NCBI GenBank assembly: GCA_910591455.2
Contig: OU342806.1
Coordinates: forward strand, 25,814,922 to 25,878,921
Direction: 5' to 3'
Length of the DNA: 64,000 nt
From: Pholis gunnellus
Taxonomy: Eukaryota; Chordata; Actinopteri; Perciformes; Pholidae
Shown here: positions 33,315 to 45,100 of the stretch, piece after piece
How positions within the stretch are numbered: position 1 is the first letter of the stretch
Layout: every line of letters starts with the position of its first letter
Translations under genes and position numbers: made by a program
The notes under the pieces: generated by a model
What the model was told of the DNA's origin: nothing
The model's database searches: none
Seen by the model: the letters and a program-made list of their open reading frames with translations, nothing else

Positions 33315-33668
33315 ATGATGCATGTCCCTCACCGAGGAATCGGGAGACCGAAGCCAGCAGGTTTCTTAGGCTAAGCCTGTGAGTCTTGAGTGGGACACCT
33401 GTTGCTCTCTGAAGCCCACCTTACGTTCAGCATTGAGGATGAATAACGAGAAGTAAAGCAGACAAGTTTTCACAAAAGCATGCCAATTCAGTCAATAAAT
33501 ACTAGGTGCTGGACATAAAAGTATATTAAAGACGGGAAAAAAAATAGAGTCCACACGCTAGATAATGCTCCCATGAACATTTAAGTTGTTTTTTTTTGTC
33601 AAACTAAATCTACCTCACCAAAAGAAAAAAGCTAAAACAGTGGGGGATCCATCCCAACACACCATCCT

Positions 33669-33714
33669 CAACTCTCTCTCGCTTGCTCGCTCTCTCTCTC
33701 TCTCTCTCTCTCGC
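33669..33714. repeat. CT dinucleotide microsatellite
   Basis: tctctctcgcttgctcgctc is followed by an uninterrupted CT run. Confidence 0.9.
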
Positions 33715-33915
33715 TGTTGTGGTCTCCCAGCTCTGGCGTTTTCATTTGCGCTCGCTCCAGTGTACCCCTCTAGAGAGTATTGTAAGTGTTTCCACTCATT
33801 AATTTCATGTCTTTTCAAAATATAATTCCCTCTTAAGGAAGTTAGGTTTAGGCAACAAAACACTTCGGTTCAGAGAGAGAACGTAGTTGATGTTAACTTG
33901 ACTGACTAAGGACTC

Positions 33916-34540
33916 AAAACAGCCGTGACCTGGTCGATCGGCCGCAGGGACCTCTGAGTGACGGGGCAACCGATCGCCCCGAGGCAGCAGAGCAAAGTGG
34001 TCGGGCGGGGGTGTAGGTCTTGACCATGGCCTGGAGATAGGAAGGAGCTGTTCCTTTCACTGCCCTGTAGGCTAGCACCAGAGTCTTAAACTGGATGCGA
34101 GCTCTTACAGTGTAGAGAACGGAGAAGGGAAGTTGTGTGGGAGAACTTGGGGCGATTGAACACCAGGCGAGCTGGAGCTTTCTGGACAAGCTCCACAGGT
34201 CTGATGGCTGACGCCGGGGCTCCGGCAAGTAGTGAGTTGCAGTAGTCCAGGCGGCAGATGACAAGAGCCTGGATGAGCACCTGCGCCGTCTCGTCAGTGA
34301 GGAAGGGTCGAATCCTCCTAATGTTGTAGAGCATGACTCTGCAGGAGCGTGTAACCGATGAAATGTTTGCTGAGAACATCCAGGGTCACACCCAGATTCC
34401 TCACAGTCTGAGTTGGCGTCACCACGGTATCATCAATGGTGATGGACTGGTCTCGGTACGGGCTTGACTGTCACTGGGGGGGAAATGACAAGACCAGCTG
34501 GGTGTGATCGTCATAACAATGGTAAGAGAAGTCATGCGAG
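33916..34540 (-). pseudogene. L2 reverse transcriptase, C-terminal half
   Basis: Starts with the degenerate active-site box C-Y-D-D-H-T-Q near 34,520. It continues with a stop-containing connector, F-L-T-D-E-T-A-Q-V-L-I-Q-A-L-V-I-C, R-L-D-Y-C-N-S-L-L-A-G-A-P and A-P-S-Y-L-Q-A-M-V-K-T-Y. A 17-codon segment around the S-L-H-W-L-P motif is partly deleted near 34,110 and shifts the frame. Confidence 0.8.
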
Positions 34541-35884
34541 TGTAACCCATTGGAAAATATATTATATTAGTAATATTTAGGATTATCTCCCTTCACTGAT
34601 CATTATGTTAATTGGAAAACGACATCTTTTATTTTATCCCCCTTTATTTTATTCAGTGTTTAATTTATTATTTAGTTTTAGCTCAGAGGTCTAATTTTAC
34701 AGTGCAGGTAGTCCCGCCTCCTTCGCTCAGACTAGAGAGACGCAGTCTGACCTGACGGCAAGCGAAGTACGGAGAAACGTCAGACACTGAACTTGCATAC
34801 TACACGTTACTTGTGGTTTATGTTTAAACAAATGGAGTAAGTCATAGTTCAGTCAGATATTGAAGGACCCTGAGAACCCTGGACCCTCGTTTTATTCTTT
34901 TATTTTCTCGGTGAGTTACGAACTATCTAGGCACTTGCCGCGCGCTGCCATTAGCCGTATGCTACTAGCGCTGACTTAGCCTAGCCATCATGGTACGTTA
35001 GCCACTGAGTTGTAGCACAAGTTAAATTGATATTGCTCTAACGATAGAAGGGAATGAGAGTATTTGTGTGTAATATGAGTATGTATATGTGTGTGTGTTA
35101 ATTACATTGTGTGAACAGAGAGAGGAATTATATTACTGAATTTCATATTCTTTGGACCTAGCCTCAATTTGTATATCACGGTGCTGCGCTGTGCAGTAAG
35201 CACGAGGTGTCAGTATTGTGACAAGGAAATTTATGTTCACATTATCTTACTAGCATTATTCAAATGTAGTGAGTAATTCATGTTTAACTGTGAATCCTAC
35301 ATTTATGGGTTCAGCATTAAACGGTTGTATTGTATGTTGATATTGAAAAGCTAAAAACTGAACAGTTAGAAGAGTTAAATGGATATGCTATAAAAGCCTG
35401 TTATGTTATACAGGCTAGGCTTTTTGGACACCCCTGAATCCTGGATTGGATTTTGGACTCACTGGACTGGATTGGATTTTCTCCCTGACGAGGGAGATGG
35501 CGAGCCACTCATGTGAACTGGATTAAGGATCCTTGGAATTCTTCACCTGTCCTGCTATCAGTGTGGTAGGACTGAGTGGAGAGGCCTCAGAGAACAATTG
35601 AACAGAACATTCTTTTTCCTCTTTTTTTTGGGAGGAGAAACATTTTATTTTATTTTATTTTATTTAGGGTGCACCCAGTTTAAAAAAGACATTTCAAACA
35701 GAAAAAGGTTGAATGCCGGCAGTACTAAAATTGTTCTATTAAATGTATGTTATTCCAATCATCTTGCTCTAAACTTAACTTTGTGTCCTGTTTACTCATT
35801 GTGGTGTCCTATTATTGTTCATTACCTCTCCTTTACGAATCTAGATACTGGTCCAGTGAGCACTTACCCCACAGGTGGGCTACA
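34541..35884 (+). mobile_element. Long LTR-like insertion (1,344 bp), probable solo LTR, inside the L2
   Basis: Begins TGTAACCC and ends GGGCTACA, inverted over 7 of 8 bases with TG...CA termini. Flanks are CGAG (34,537-34,540) and CAAG (35,885-35,888), a 4-bp duplication with one CpG-type change. TATAAAA lies at 35,389-35,395 in plus orientation, with ATTAAA near 35,737. No gag or pol coding is visible inside. A 138-codon frame at its right edge is not a protein of the element. The length is at the upper end for a solo LTR; a non-autonomous (TRIM-like) derivative is possible. Confidence 0.75.
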
Positions 35885-36795
35885 CAAGCAAATAACAGAA
35901 CCCAGAGATGTTGTGAAGAGCGGGAAAAGAAGGGGGCCCAGAACTGAACCTTGTGGAACCCCTGTAGTCAACATGCGTGGTTCCGATACGGCCCCCCTCC
36001 ATGTCACCTGGTAGGATCGACCTGTCAGGTAGCATGCAAGCAAGGAGAGTGCAAAACCTGCGTCTGGCATCTACCCATCCCCTCGAGGATGGAGAGGAGG
36101 ATCTGGTAGTTCACCGTGTCAAACGGTCCAGGAGAATCAGGACAAAGGAGAGAGAGTTCACTCTTGCGGCTTGAATTGACTATCACCGCAAGGAGGGCTG
36201 TCTCTGTTGAGTGACCCACCTTGAACCCGGACTGATGGGGCTCCAAGAGGCTGTTCTGGTGGAGATAGGAAGACAGTTGGTTAAAGACAGCACGTTCAAG
36301 TGTTTTGGTGTTTTGAATAGAAAGGGTAGAAGAGAAACCGGTCTGAAGTTCTTGACATCAGAGGGGTCAAGTGATGGATTCTTCCAAAGGGGGGTGACTC
36401 TGGCAGTCTTGAAAGCCGTGGGAAAGCATCCTGAAACAAGAGCTGTGTTGATGAGGTGGGTGAGGAAAGGAAGGAGTTCAGTCGCAATAGACTGAAGGAG
36501 AGGGGAGGGGATCGGGTTAAGGGAGCATGTGATGGGGAGCACGTGATGGGGCGGTTAGATGTAACAAGGTTGAGGACCTTGTTAGGGGAGAGGGAAGCAA
36601 GATGGGGCATGGAGAGGGGAGGGAGAGCTGAAGGGGAAGAGCTGGAGAGGGTAGAGAGGGAGAGGGTGGACAGGGAGAGGGGGCTGAGAGAAGGAGGATC
36701 TGATATTGTTTACCTTCTTGTCAAAGAAGTTTGCGAAATCATCAGGGAGAAGGGAGGAAGTAGTAGGAGGCGTTGTGGGTTGGAGGAGTGAAGAG
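35885..36795 (-). pseudogene. L2 reverse transcriptase, N-terminal half (frameshifted)
   Basis: The frame 36,542-36,183 has L-N-P-I-P-S-P-L-L, V-T-P-L-W-K-N-P and the finger motif N-F-R-P-V-S-L-L-P. After shifts the palm follows, with the frame 36,070-35,864 carrying L-T-G-V-P-Q-G-S-V-L-G-P-L-L-F (RT motif B). Several frame changes disable it. Confidence 0.8.
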
Positions 36796-36935
36796 AAAGT
36801 TTTGAAGAGTTTTTTAGGATTGGAAGCAGAGGTTAGGACTTTAGAGCGGAAGAAATCAGCTTTAGCAGTAGATATAGAGGAGAAAGTGGAAAGAAGAGAT
36901 AGGAAGTTAAGAAGGTCCTCCAGGAGTTTGCCTTT

Positions 36936-37625
36936 TCAGCATTTACGCTCAATCTCTCGTAGGCTCCATCTATCAGTACGCACTGAGTCCGACAGCCATG
37001 AGGCAGGTGGAGTTGGCCGTTCAGGCCTGGAGGTGAAGGGACAGAGGTTGTCCAAAGAAGAGGAAAGGGTGGATAGGAGAAGATCAGTTGCACTATCAGG
37101 GGATAGGAGAGAGAAGGATTCAGGGTCAGGGAGGGCAGAGGTAACAGAAGAAGAAAGATCAGCGGGGGACAGGGAGCGGAGATGACTACGGATAGAAACC
37201 ATGTGGGTAGGTGGTGGAAGTAAGGGGGAAGAGGAGAGGCAGAGGGAGTAGGACATGAAATAGTGGTCAGAGAGCTGGAGGGGAGTGGCATAGAGGTTAG
37301 CAGTAGAACAGTGTCTAGTGAAGATAAGATCCAGCTGGTTGCCGGCCTTGTGGATAGGATGAGAAGAGGAGGGGTAAAGGTCAAAGTAGGAGAGGAAGGA
37401 AAGAAGAGGTTCTAATTTATCAGTCTGGATGTTGAAGTCGCCGAGCAGGATGAGTGCGGAGCCATCGTCATGGAAGTGCGAGACTAATGTGTCAAGCTCC
37501 TCCAGGAACTCACCAAGGGGGCCTGGTGGAACAGAGACAAGAGAGTATTTCCATTTTGTGGAAATTAGTAGGTCAGTACTACAACCTTGCCTCGCATCTC
37601 TGGGAGTGTGAGAGAAAGAGTACAC
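36936..37625 (-). pseudogene. L2 endonuclease domain (open 229-codon frame)
   Basis: The frame includes S-V-P-P-G-P-L-G-E-F-L-E-E-L, the catalytic-type I-L-L-G-D-F-N, N-Q-L-D-L-I-F-T-R and L-Q-L-S-D-H-Y-F, i.e. the D-F-N and S-D-H motifs of APE-type LINE endonucleases. It ends in the linker D-S-V-R-T-D-R-W-S-L-R-E. The upstream N-terminal endonuclease part (about 37,625-37,815) is in another frame with a stop. In an active L2 this domain nicks target DNA. Confidence 0.8.
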
Positions 37626-38100
37626 ATCTGATAGAGCTGCAGGTGTGGTGGTGTTTTATGGTGTGATCCAGGTCTCAGTTAGAGCAAGAAAGTTGAGGGA
37701 GAGCAAGGAAGCGTAGCCTGAGATGAAGTCATCTTTCGGCACTGCCGACTGGCAATTCCAAAGCCCCACTGCCACCACTGGCTCGCCTTGAGCTGAGAGT
37801 AGGATAGATGTGGGGTCACCTGGGAGTGACCATATATCTACGTGACCACCGGACAGAGATCGGATGCAAACACATGGTAGTCAATACAAACAGAGTACTG
37901 ACCCGCAAGTATACGCTCGAGAAGTCTTTGCTTGACGAAGTCTGGCATGAAAAAGTCGCCCCGTTGCCTTCGTTAGCCCTAGCCTTCGTTCGCCCGATGT
38001 TTCCAACCGCCAGCAGTGATTAAGGACACTGCTGGTGGTTGCAGGTGATTGCTCAGTGTCTGCCAGGAGTGCAAGCCACTCCCCTGGCACTTAACAGGGC

Positions 38101-38689
38101 AATTGACCAAGTGAAACTAGATCACACCTACCTTACACAAACAGAAACTGCAAAAGCATTAACACTGAAACAGCCTAGGTACAGCTAATAGCAACTTGTA
38201 AAAGCAAGAACAATATACTTGGTCTATTCTAGCTGAGTCAAGTAGTTCAGTATCCCTCCAGAAGCCAAATACACTCTGTCCCAATGCACACAATGCATTT
38301 GAGTGCCAAATCTGTTTAATCTGTTTATAGAGATTAGGGATTCCTTACTGAATGATATGGCACCCTCAGGCTTAACTATGCTGTGGGCACTTATTCAGTG
38401 AATAGTAGCAAATCGGTTGGTATTTATTAGTTAAATTTTCAAATATCACAGAAATATCATCTAATATCAGTAACTTGTGTTAGGGTTGCATCCTACTGAG
38501 AGCGCGTAGGGCGTAGCCGTACAAGACTTTCAGGAAGACAATTAATTCCGAAAATCCTAACGATTCTGCTACGGGGTGAGATAAAAGGCCTACGGTATTG
38601 TTTTGAGACCTCCTAAGGGGAACATATATCCTCGCAGGTGGAACAGTTAAAGGAGGAATTACCGTGTTAGGTACGCACAGCTGTCCCGC
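38101..38689. other. Non-coding stretch, unidentified
   Basis: No gene. The block 38,470-38,690 has a higher GC and CpG content than its surroundings and may be part of an unnamed repeat. Confidence 0.35.
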
Positions 38690-39165
38690 TTTTCAACGGG
38701 GCGAGATCCGTTCACGCTACACCTCACACCCCCCACCTGCCCCCTCATCATCAACAACCATCTACACCCCCTGCCTCCTCCTCACCTCTCCCAAACAACC
38801 CCCCACCGGCACTGAGGATCTGCGAAGGGGATGTGGGTCGGCTCTTTCACAAACAGAAGATCAAGAAGGCTCCGGGCCCAGACGGTGTGTCCCCCTCCTG
38901 CCTGAAAGTCTGTGCTGACCAGCTGGCCCCCATCTTCACGGAGATCTTCAACCGATCACTGGAGCTGTGTGAAGTCTCCTCAAGCTTCAAACGCTCCACG
39001 ATCATCCCGGTCCCCAAGAAATCCTCCATCACAGGATTAAATGACTACAGGCCTGTCGCCCTGACGTCTGTGGTCATGAAATCCTTTGAGAAACTGGTGT
39101 TGACCCATCTGAAGGACATCACAGGGCCCCTGCTGGACTCCCTGCAGTTTGCCTACTTCTTGTTT
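38690..39165 (+). mobile_element. LINE fragment, RT fingers (same family as 2345-4515)
   Basis: The plus strand reads K-I-K-K-A-P-G-P-D-G-V-S-P-S-C-L-K-V-C, I-I-P-V-P-K-K-S-S-I-T-G-L-N-D-Y-R-P-V-A-L-T-S and K-S-F-E-K-L-V-L-T-H-L-K-D. This closely matches the minus-strand RT piece at 2604-3167 (the same amino-acid motifs with few changes). Both ends are truncated, with L-Q-F-A-Y being the last recognisable residues. The 122-codon frame 38,833-39,201 contains it. Confidence 0.85.
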
Positions 39166-40051
39166 TCCAAGAAAAATATGTTTTCTCTCTTGCACAATTA
39201 AGAACTTTGCTTTCACAAAATTAAAAAGTGTGTGTAAAATACTTTTAGTAATACATGCAGACAAGATACATGTGATGTATTGTGACATACCACAACATAG
39301 GCAGTACTATCAGTAAATACAAATGTATACATGACTAACTTCTCAACCACTACCATTCTAAAACCCAGACACCTTTATCATAAACCTTTCATAGATCCCT
39401 AGTGAGGATTTACATCATCATCACCATGTGAACACTACTTTTGTACAGCGTCAGATCAAGAAGTCACACCCTGCTAAATGCCAGCTCTAAATGTAAATAG
39501 CCCGAACATGAGAGGACCACATATAAATCACGTTAAACATCAAACTGAAACTGCAGCACAAGGCGGCGGTTGAGTCACGCTGTACGTCACTGTCTGCATT
39601 GTCATCTTTAGCGATGATGGAGGCAGATTTGGTAGAAGACATGGCTGATGAATATTGCCAAGCACAGTACAACATGCTCGGTGTCCTTAACGTTGACAAA
39701 GACCTTGGTTGTCTGAGTGATGAGTTCTATTCACTCAAGGTGACTTTTGAGGAGTCATCCATTTCTCCAGTCATTGTCTGCCATTACTTGCTCCAATGCA
39801 CCACTTAAGCTACACACACAGGCAATCATGGCCTGTTATCTGACTTTAAAGTATACTTCATCCTATATTGTGGAGAGAATACATAAGAGACTTAAAATAT
39901 TAGTTTTTTAGACTGAAAACAATGCACCCTATAGATAGAGGAACACTTGTTTCATAACGTATCTACATTTTTTTTTCATATTTACCATTTAGAAAAATAA
40001 GTTTTACACTGATTGCAAATTTGCCTCAAAGTGCAAAGGAACAGATTGCTG
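39166..40051. other. Non-coding stretch, nothing recognised
   Basis: Open frames at 39,487 (minus) and 39,599 (plus) overlap and have no known motif. Confidence 0.4.
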
Positions 40052-40168
40052 TGAGGGTTCCGGGACACAGGATGTCATATGTGTACAGATTGTAAAGACC
40101 TCTGAGGTAAATTTTTAATTTCTGATTTTGGGCTATACAAAGATAAATTGAATTTAATTGAATTTCAG
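40052..40168 (+). mobile_element. 3' tail fragment of L2-type LINE
   Basis: Contains gtgagggttccgggacacag, gtacagattgtaaagacctc, ctgaggtaaatttttaattt, gggctatacaaa and ends in attgaatttaattgaattt. This is the plus-strand counterpart of the 3' UTR motif at 860-930. Confidence 0.8.
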
Positions 40169-40274
40169 AAGAGTTTGATGTTTATTTAGCTGATTTAGGA
40201 CCTGATCTCTGACCACATGCTTACCACTACAAATGAGCCACAATCGAGACATTTCTATTTCTATTCAACATCTG

Positions 40275-40914
40275 TGTGACAAAGTGGGTGAGAACACACC
40301 ATTTGTCCCCATATTACATTTATCTCTACATCGAACCATGCTTGTCAATTGTTTGTTTACCATACCCACCATGTGTTCCAGAGGCTAAAGGGGGAGGCGC
40401 CCAACCATTTCCTCTATTTATACACTGGATGATGTCATCCGTGATGTCATTGGGTCAGACCAAGTATGGGGGGGAGTAGAGTATGTACAGGTACATTTGT
40501 AGGTTAGGTGTGATCTGTTTTACATTGTTGTGAATGTATAGCAACTTGTAAACCATATAGAATTGTTGGCTACCTAAAGGGGTGCTGTAAGGTTTAGCTT
40601 TTGTCTGTTAACTATTGGAGTCAGTAATTGGTGTCACCTGCACTCATGTAGGAACTAATTCCTGCTGATAGGAGGCTCTATATAAAGAGATGACTGTGAC
40701 TGAACAGGGAAAAGGAGGAGATCCATCTGTAGCTGTGTGCATGTGATTATGTTACTTTCTGATGAGTTGCGTTTATTCAGTTATGCTAAGTTAACGTTTT
40801 GTTTGTATATATGTTTGGTTACACGTGTAGCAGGGCACTTTTTGTAATCGGAACAAAGTCTCTCGTGTCTGCCTCCTACCACTTCAGAAGCCACTCCGGT
40901 CAGGCTTCACCACA
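40275..40914 (+). mobile_element. Solo LTR (640 bp) with perfect 5-bp TSD
   Basis: Starts TGTGACAAAG and ends CTTCACCACA, whose reverse complement TGTGGTGAAG differs only by transitions. It is flanked by ATCTG at 40,270-40,274 and 40,915-40,919. It contains a TATATAAA box at 40,679-40,686. No internal retroelement sequence remains. Confidence 0.85.
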
Positions 40915-41746
40915 ATCTGGATTTATCTAATTACAGGCTTGTTTTACAGAGTGCTATGATCTTACATGCATGTTATGACTGACCCTACCCTGCACTCTGC
41001 TCTACTTTATGCTTCCTATCACGACAGCTGCCTGCTCCGACTGCTAATGTGCATCAAAGACACCCACTGTGTGTACATAACTGATTCCTTGTGAGATGAT
41101 GATGTTCTATGCTGCAGAGTCAAGACCAGTGGTGGCTGGTGGGAAATGTTCTAAGTAGGGCTGTGCCTCATCCAAACAATTTCAACAACAACAAACACGC
41201 ATTACTACTTTGGAGTTAAATATTTAACATTTATTCCAACATGAAAAAAGCAGTAAATAACACTTAAACACGTCAGGACACGTCTTATTTGTGTCACCCT
41301 CACAGGGAATTCAGTATAATATAATAATATATATATCATAATATTCTGTATAATATATATATATCATATAGTAATATTCACTATAGTATAAAACATACAT
41401 ATATATCATTTATTTATAACTATATATCCATTTCTCAGACAGGTGCTTCATGTCCCTCACTCCCTAACTGTCCGTGCTGGATCTGTCCCCGGTGTTTTAA
41501 AAAGCTAAATAAGTTGTTAGCATGACAGCATCCAGCTAGCCAAACCGGTCTGGTACAGCTACTAGAAAAGCTTCATGTACTGCTTCCCTTTCCCGCTAGT
41601 CTGCTGTCTGATTGTGAGGTCAGGCTGATCTGGGATCAGCTCTTTCACTGCAGTTTCTCCATAAAAGTTCTCCTCTCAAACGGGTCTTGGAGGAGCAGTG
41701 CTCGCGCTGGCGCTCGCCTGTAGAGACTAGTCCTGACGAGAACGCA

Positions 41747-41790
41747 CAGCTTGGGGCCGAATTAATTCGAATAAATTCGGCCCCAAGCTG
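41747..41790. repeat. 17-bp perfect inverted repeat inside the hAT element
   Basis: CAGCTTGGGGCCGAATT (41,747-41,763) and AATTCGGCCCCAAGCTG (41,774-41,790) are exact reverse complements around 10 bases. The second family copy keeps only the inner 9 bp (62,579-62,600). Confidence 0.9.
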
Positions 41791-41940
41791 AATCTATTTG
41801 AGGACGCTGATTGGCTAAATTGTATGTCACTCATTTATATATTTAATCAGCATTAAAGCATCATTAGCTAAACTGCTTCATAGACCCGCCTCTTTGGGGC
41901 AGTTTCTCCAGCGCCCCAGTTAGCTGAGACGTGCACACTC

Positions 41941-42019
41941 GGAGAGGACGTGCAGACAGGCGGAGAGGACGTGCAGACAGGCGGAGAGGACGTGCAGACA
42001 GGCGGAGAGGACGTGCAGG
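41941..42019. repeat. 21-bp tandem repeat, 3.75 copies, in the hAT element
   Basis: Units ggagaggacgtgcagacagg-c start at 41,941, 41,962 and 41,983 and are identical; a partial fourth starts at 42,004. The other family copy at 62 kb lacks the array (about one diverged unit, cggagatgacgagcagacag). Confidence 0.92.
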
Positions 42020-42193
42020 AAAAGCATATATTTACCGCAGATATCATATTTTACACATATTGGTGGGTGATTCCATATTTCAAAAACACAAATATTGACA
42101 ATTTGTTTTTTTAATTATTATTTATATTATTTGTAGTTCAAGGAGAGGCGGCGCCCTAGCGCCCTCTATTGACCAGCCGCCACTGATCAAGAC

Positions 42194-45100
42194 TATAAAT
42201 ATGTTTTTCTCTGATATTTACAGAGATATTAGCTTGCTTTGTACTCACCTGCAATCACATCTATACTGTAATCTGTATCTATACTGTAAGCATGTGTATA
42301 TATTCATTTAGAGAGAGAGAGAGACTGCAGTACATTGACACCTACAAAATATATCATACATCTCTAAAAGGGATTTGTTTTGAAACATTATCAGCATCAG
42401 TGCCCAGAAAAACATGTAAACCAGATTAAAAAGGTACCACATTGAGTGGAAGACGCCTGTAGGAGCCATTAGTTATGTCTGTGTATTATATGTTTGAATT
42501 GGGAGCCTATCTCAGGTTGACTACGGGTGGCAGTGTGTATTAGTGTGGCAGGTAGTTCATATAGGGGGCACAGGTGCAACTGACAGAGGTGATGATGCAT
42601 GGGTTACTGAGAGATTGCACGTTTTTTTACCACAAACCAGACACACCAGAGGGATACCAGGAAGCTAAGTGCTATCAAAATGTATTATCATCTGTCAACT
42701 CTAATTAAACGGGAACCTCACCCAAAAGTGTGTAAAGCCTGGAATCTCGTTGTTCAGGTGAATAAGGAACAGGATCTTCTCCCGCACCCAGCCGAGTGGC
42801 TGAAGGCTGGAATCGGTCACTACAACGCCTTTTCACTGTTCTGTTTTCACTTTGATCCAATGCTTTTGGAGAATTCTAACCCACAGTCTGGTTGCAGCCG
42901 TAGCAAAAACCCTGTCACCTATTAGACTTAACCTGGACCTTTAACACCCTCAGAGGCCCCTGATCAATGGACCTTGAGGACCTTATAGTTCTGCACTGAG
43001 ACATATTTACTACAAACCCATTCAGTGTTTTTTTGCACCTGGAAGTGAGATGATATTTCCTTCGCTTGAGGCAACAGTTTCACTGTGTTGCACAACATTA
43101 CTTTGACACAAAAGGCCACATAGATTGTTTTTGGTGTCAGCCTGAAGCGGCATCTCCCATCTCTACAATCAGCACTCTCAAATGTATAGTCGCCACAGTG
43201 TAGCTATGAGCTGTGAAATGCTCACAATTCATTTTTTCCAGTCCAAGTCAAGTCTCAAGTCTCTAATGGTTGTAATGAGCATTCTATCATCTGCTGCCGG
43301 CCCTTCAGTCTGCTTAATACACGGCACAGCTAAATCTAAGGAATTCAAAGCTTAGGCCACTGAATTATCATCAATCTTTTATTAGCACTGTTTAATGTTA
43401 ACCTAATTGGGGCTTAATGAGTAAACTGATTACCTTTATTGAGTAAAACTCCAGATTTAAAAGACCTGGTCCCAGTTTTACTTTACTTATTCTAGATAAT
43501 CACCATGCCTTTTTTCCAGACCAAACTTGCCTTTGGTGCATCTTAGTGACCTCAGTGTTTCTCACCATAACTGTAATTCTCAGATATTTTTTAATGCGAA
43601 ATCACACTCTCTGTCAGTTGGTGCTTGGCTCTAAATACTACAGTACCCAGAAGCCCTGGTTGTTGTTCGATGGCATGAATGCCAGCTAATAATCTGAGCT
43701 CTGGTGAAGAAAGAGAATCAATATGAAGACATTGATAATGTTGTATCAGGTACCTAATATTCGCATAATTAGCACAGTAAAGCAATGATCACCGATACAT
43801 TGTGTATTGTTCTAGCTAACTAGCTGTTAATCTGTCGTGAAAACTAACTATTGACTTGTGGTGTTTTAAAAAGCAGTGAGCCAGTGAGAGAGTTTTCCAA
43901 ATCCAATTACTAAAGCCACAATGAGTGTCAGGAGATATGAAGACCTCCAAAGTCTTCTTCTGCTCATAGACCAGGTCTATGCTGCAGCACACAGACCAGA
44001 ACAGAGTTTTAATAAGAAAAGTTCACAACAAATGCATACAAGTGGATCCTGACACTGTTTAATATATATATATTCAAATTATATATTTATTTATTTTAAT
44101 CTGGGTGATGAAAACGGTAAATATGTTTTGCAATAAAAGGTTTTGAATGTGTTGCGCATTAGAGGGTTAACTATATTTGTAAAAAGAAATTCAATCCAGT
44201 TAATTCTTTTAAAGTATTGTACTTTTAAAATAGTTTTTTATCTCCGATATATTCAACACAATCTTTGAGGTCGTCTGTATTGTGTGGTCATCTTGCAAAA
44301 TTTCCCTCACCACAATTACTGAGGAATGTCAATAAACCATTTTGTGTCAGCATGTATGACAAGCTTCAACATATCAATGCAGTAATCTCCCTCACAAAAG
44401 GTAAGCTTTGCATTATAATTGCTGCTGACATTTCTCACTTGAATTGCTCACAGGTGGGAATCATGCAGGTGGGATCGGCAGTGTGCAGAATAGCAAAATA
44501 GTACGCAATCAATTTCATATTAAAATATTTAGAAAAAACGGATTGCCTACAGGTGTTTATGGTGATTTTCACCCTAATATATTGTCTCATCTTGTGACAG
44601 TTTGACTGTATTTGTCCACCTTCTGCATATCAGCCAAATGCTTGCTGGGCTCTCTCAACACTCTCTTTGCTCTGTTTCTCTCTATCTGTTTCTATCAATT
44701 TTTCACTCTCCTACCCAGTCTCTTCTCGACCTTATCGCATCCTGCAATGACACATAACTCAGCACTACACCTGCGATCCGTGACAGCTGAGCCCCTGGCC
44801 TGGTGTGCTGCTGTCACTCAGCTAGCTAACTGCCATTAAACAGCATGACCCTGTCGCCCCATTAGGCTTGAGTCAGATGGGAGTGTCAAACCATGCACCT
44901 CACTGTTGGTGAAGCTGTGCAGATGTGGTCTAGGTAAACCATTATTAAACCTCGTGACATACCATTATAGTGTAGATTTTTTGGGACATATTTATAGAGT
45001 TTGCAATGGCGTTTTACCATTTTTTTTCACAACACAGTTTTTTTATTTTTAGAAAAAGCTGCACAGGTGGATCAAAACAACAACAAAAAACACTTAAGTT

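Larger units (their letters stand above)
32642..33915. other. Non-coding stretch with two low-complexity runs
   Basis: A gtggtggtgg/G-run array lies at about 33,257-33,314 and a CT array at about 33,669-33,714. Open frames at 32,964 and 33,586 are not supported as genes. Confidence 0.5.
33916..38100 (-). mobile_element. Near-complete L2-type LINE, 3' end missing, split by an LTR insertion
   Basis: On the minus strand this reads from a 5' region near 38,100 through endonuclease and RT to the R-S-R-L-F position near 33,916, where the last RT residues and 3' tail are lost. The 1,344-bp block 34,541-35,884 is a later LTR insertion; removing it and one target duplication restores a continuous RT frame across the T-S-L-G-S-V-I / S-H-D-F-S-Y junction. 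The active-site box is altered (C-Y-D-D-H-T-Q in place of the usual Y-A-D-D-T-Q). The 5' boundary is approximate. Confidence 0.85.
41127..42185. mobile_element. hAT-type non-autonomous DNA transposon, CAGTGG family copy 1 (1,059 bp)
   Basis: Ends CAGTGGTGGCTGGT and ACCAGCCGCCACTG are near-perfect inverted repeats. Flanks GTCAAGAC (41,119-41,126) and ATCAAGAC (42,186-42,193) agree in 7 of 8 bases. Internal text acacgcattactacttt, ttattccaacatgaaaaaa and gctgatctgggatcagctc is shared with 61,979-62,885, proving one family. No transposase is present. It holds a 21-bp tandem array and a 17-bp hairpin. Confidence 0.88.

Noticed and set aside
36456..37185. Plus-strand ORFs of 111 and 159 codons rich in Glu, Arg and Gly
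   Set aside because: They are antisense to the L2 endonuclease and RT pieces on the minus strand.
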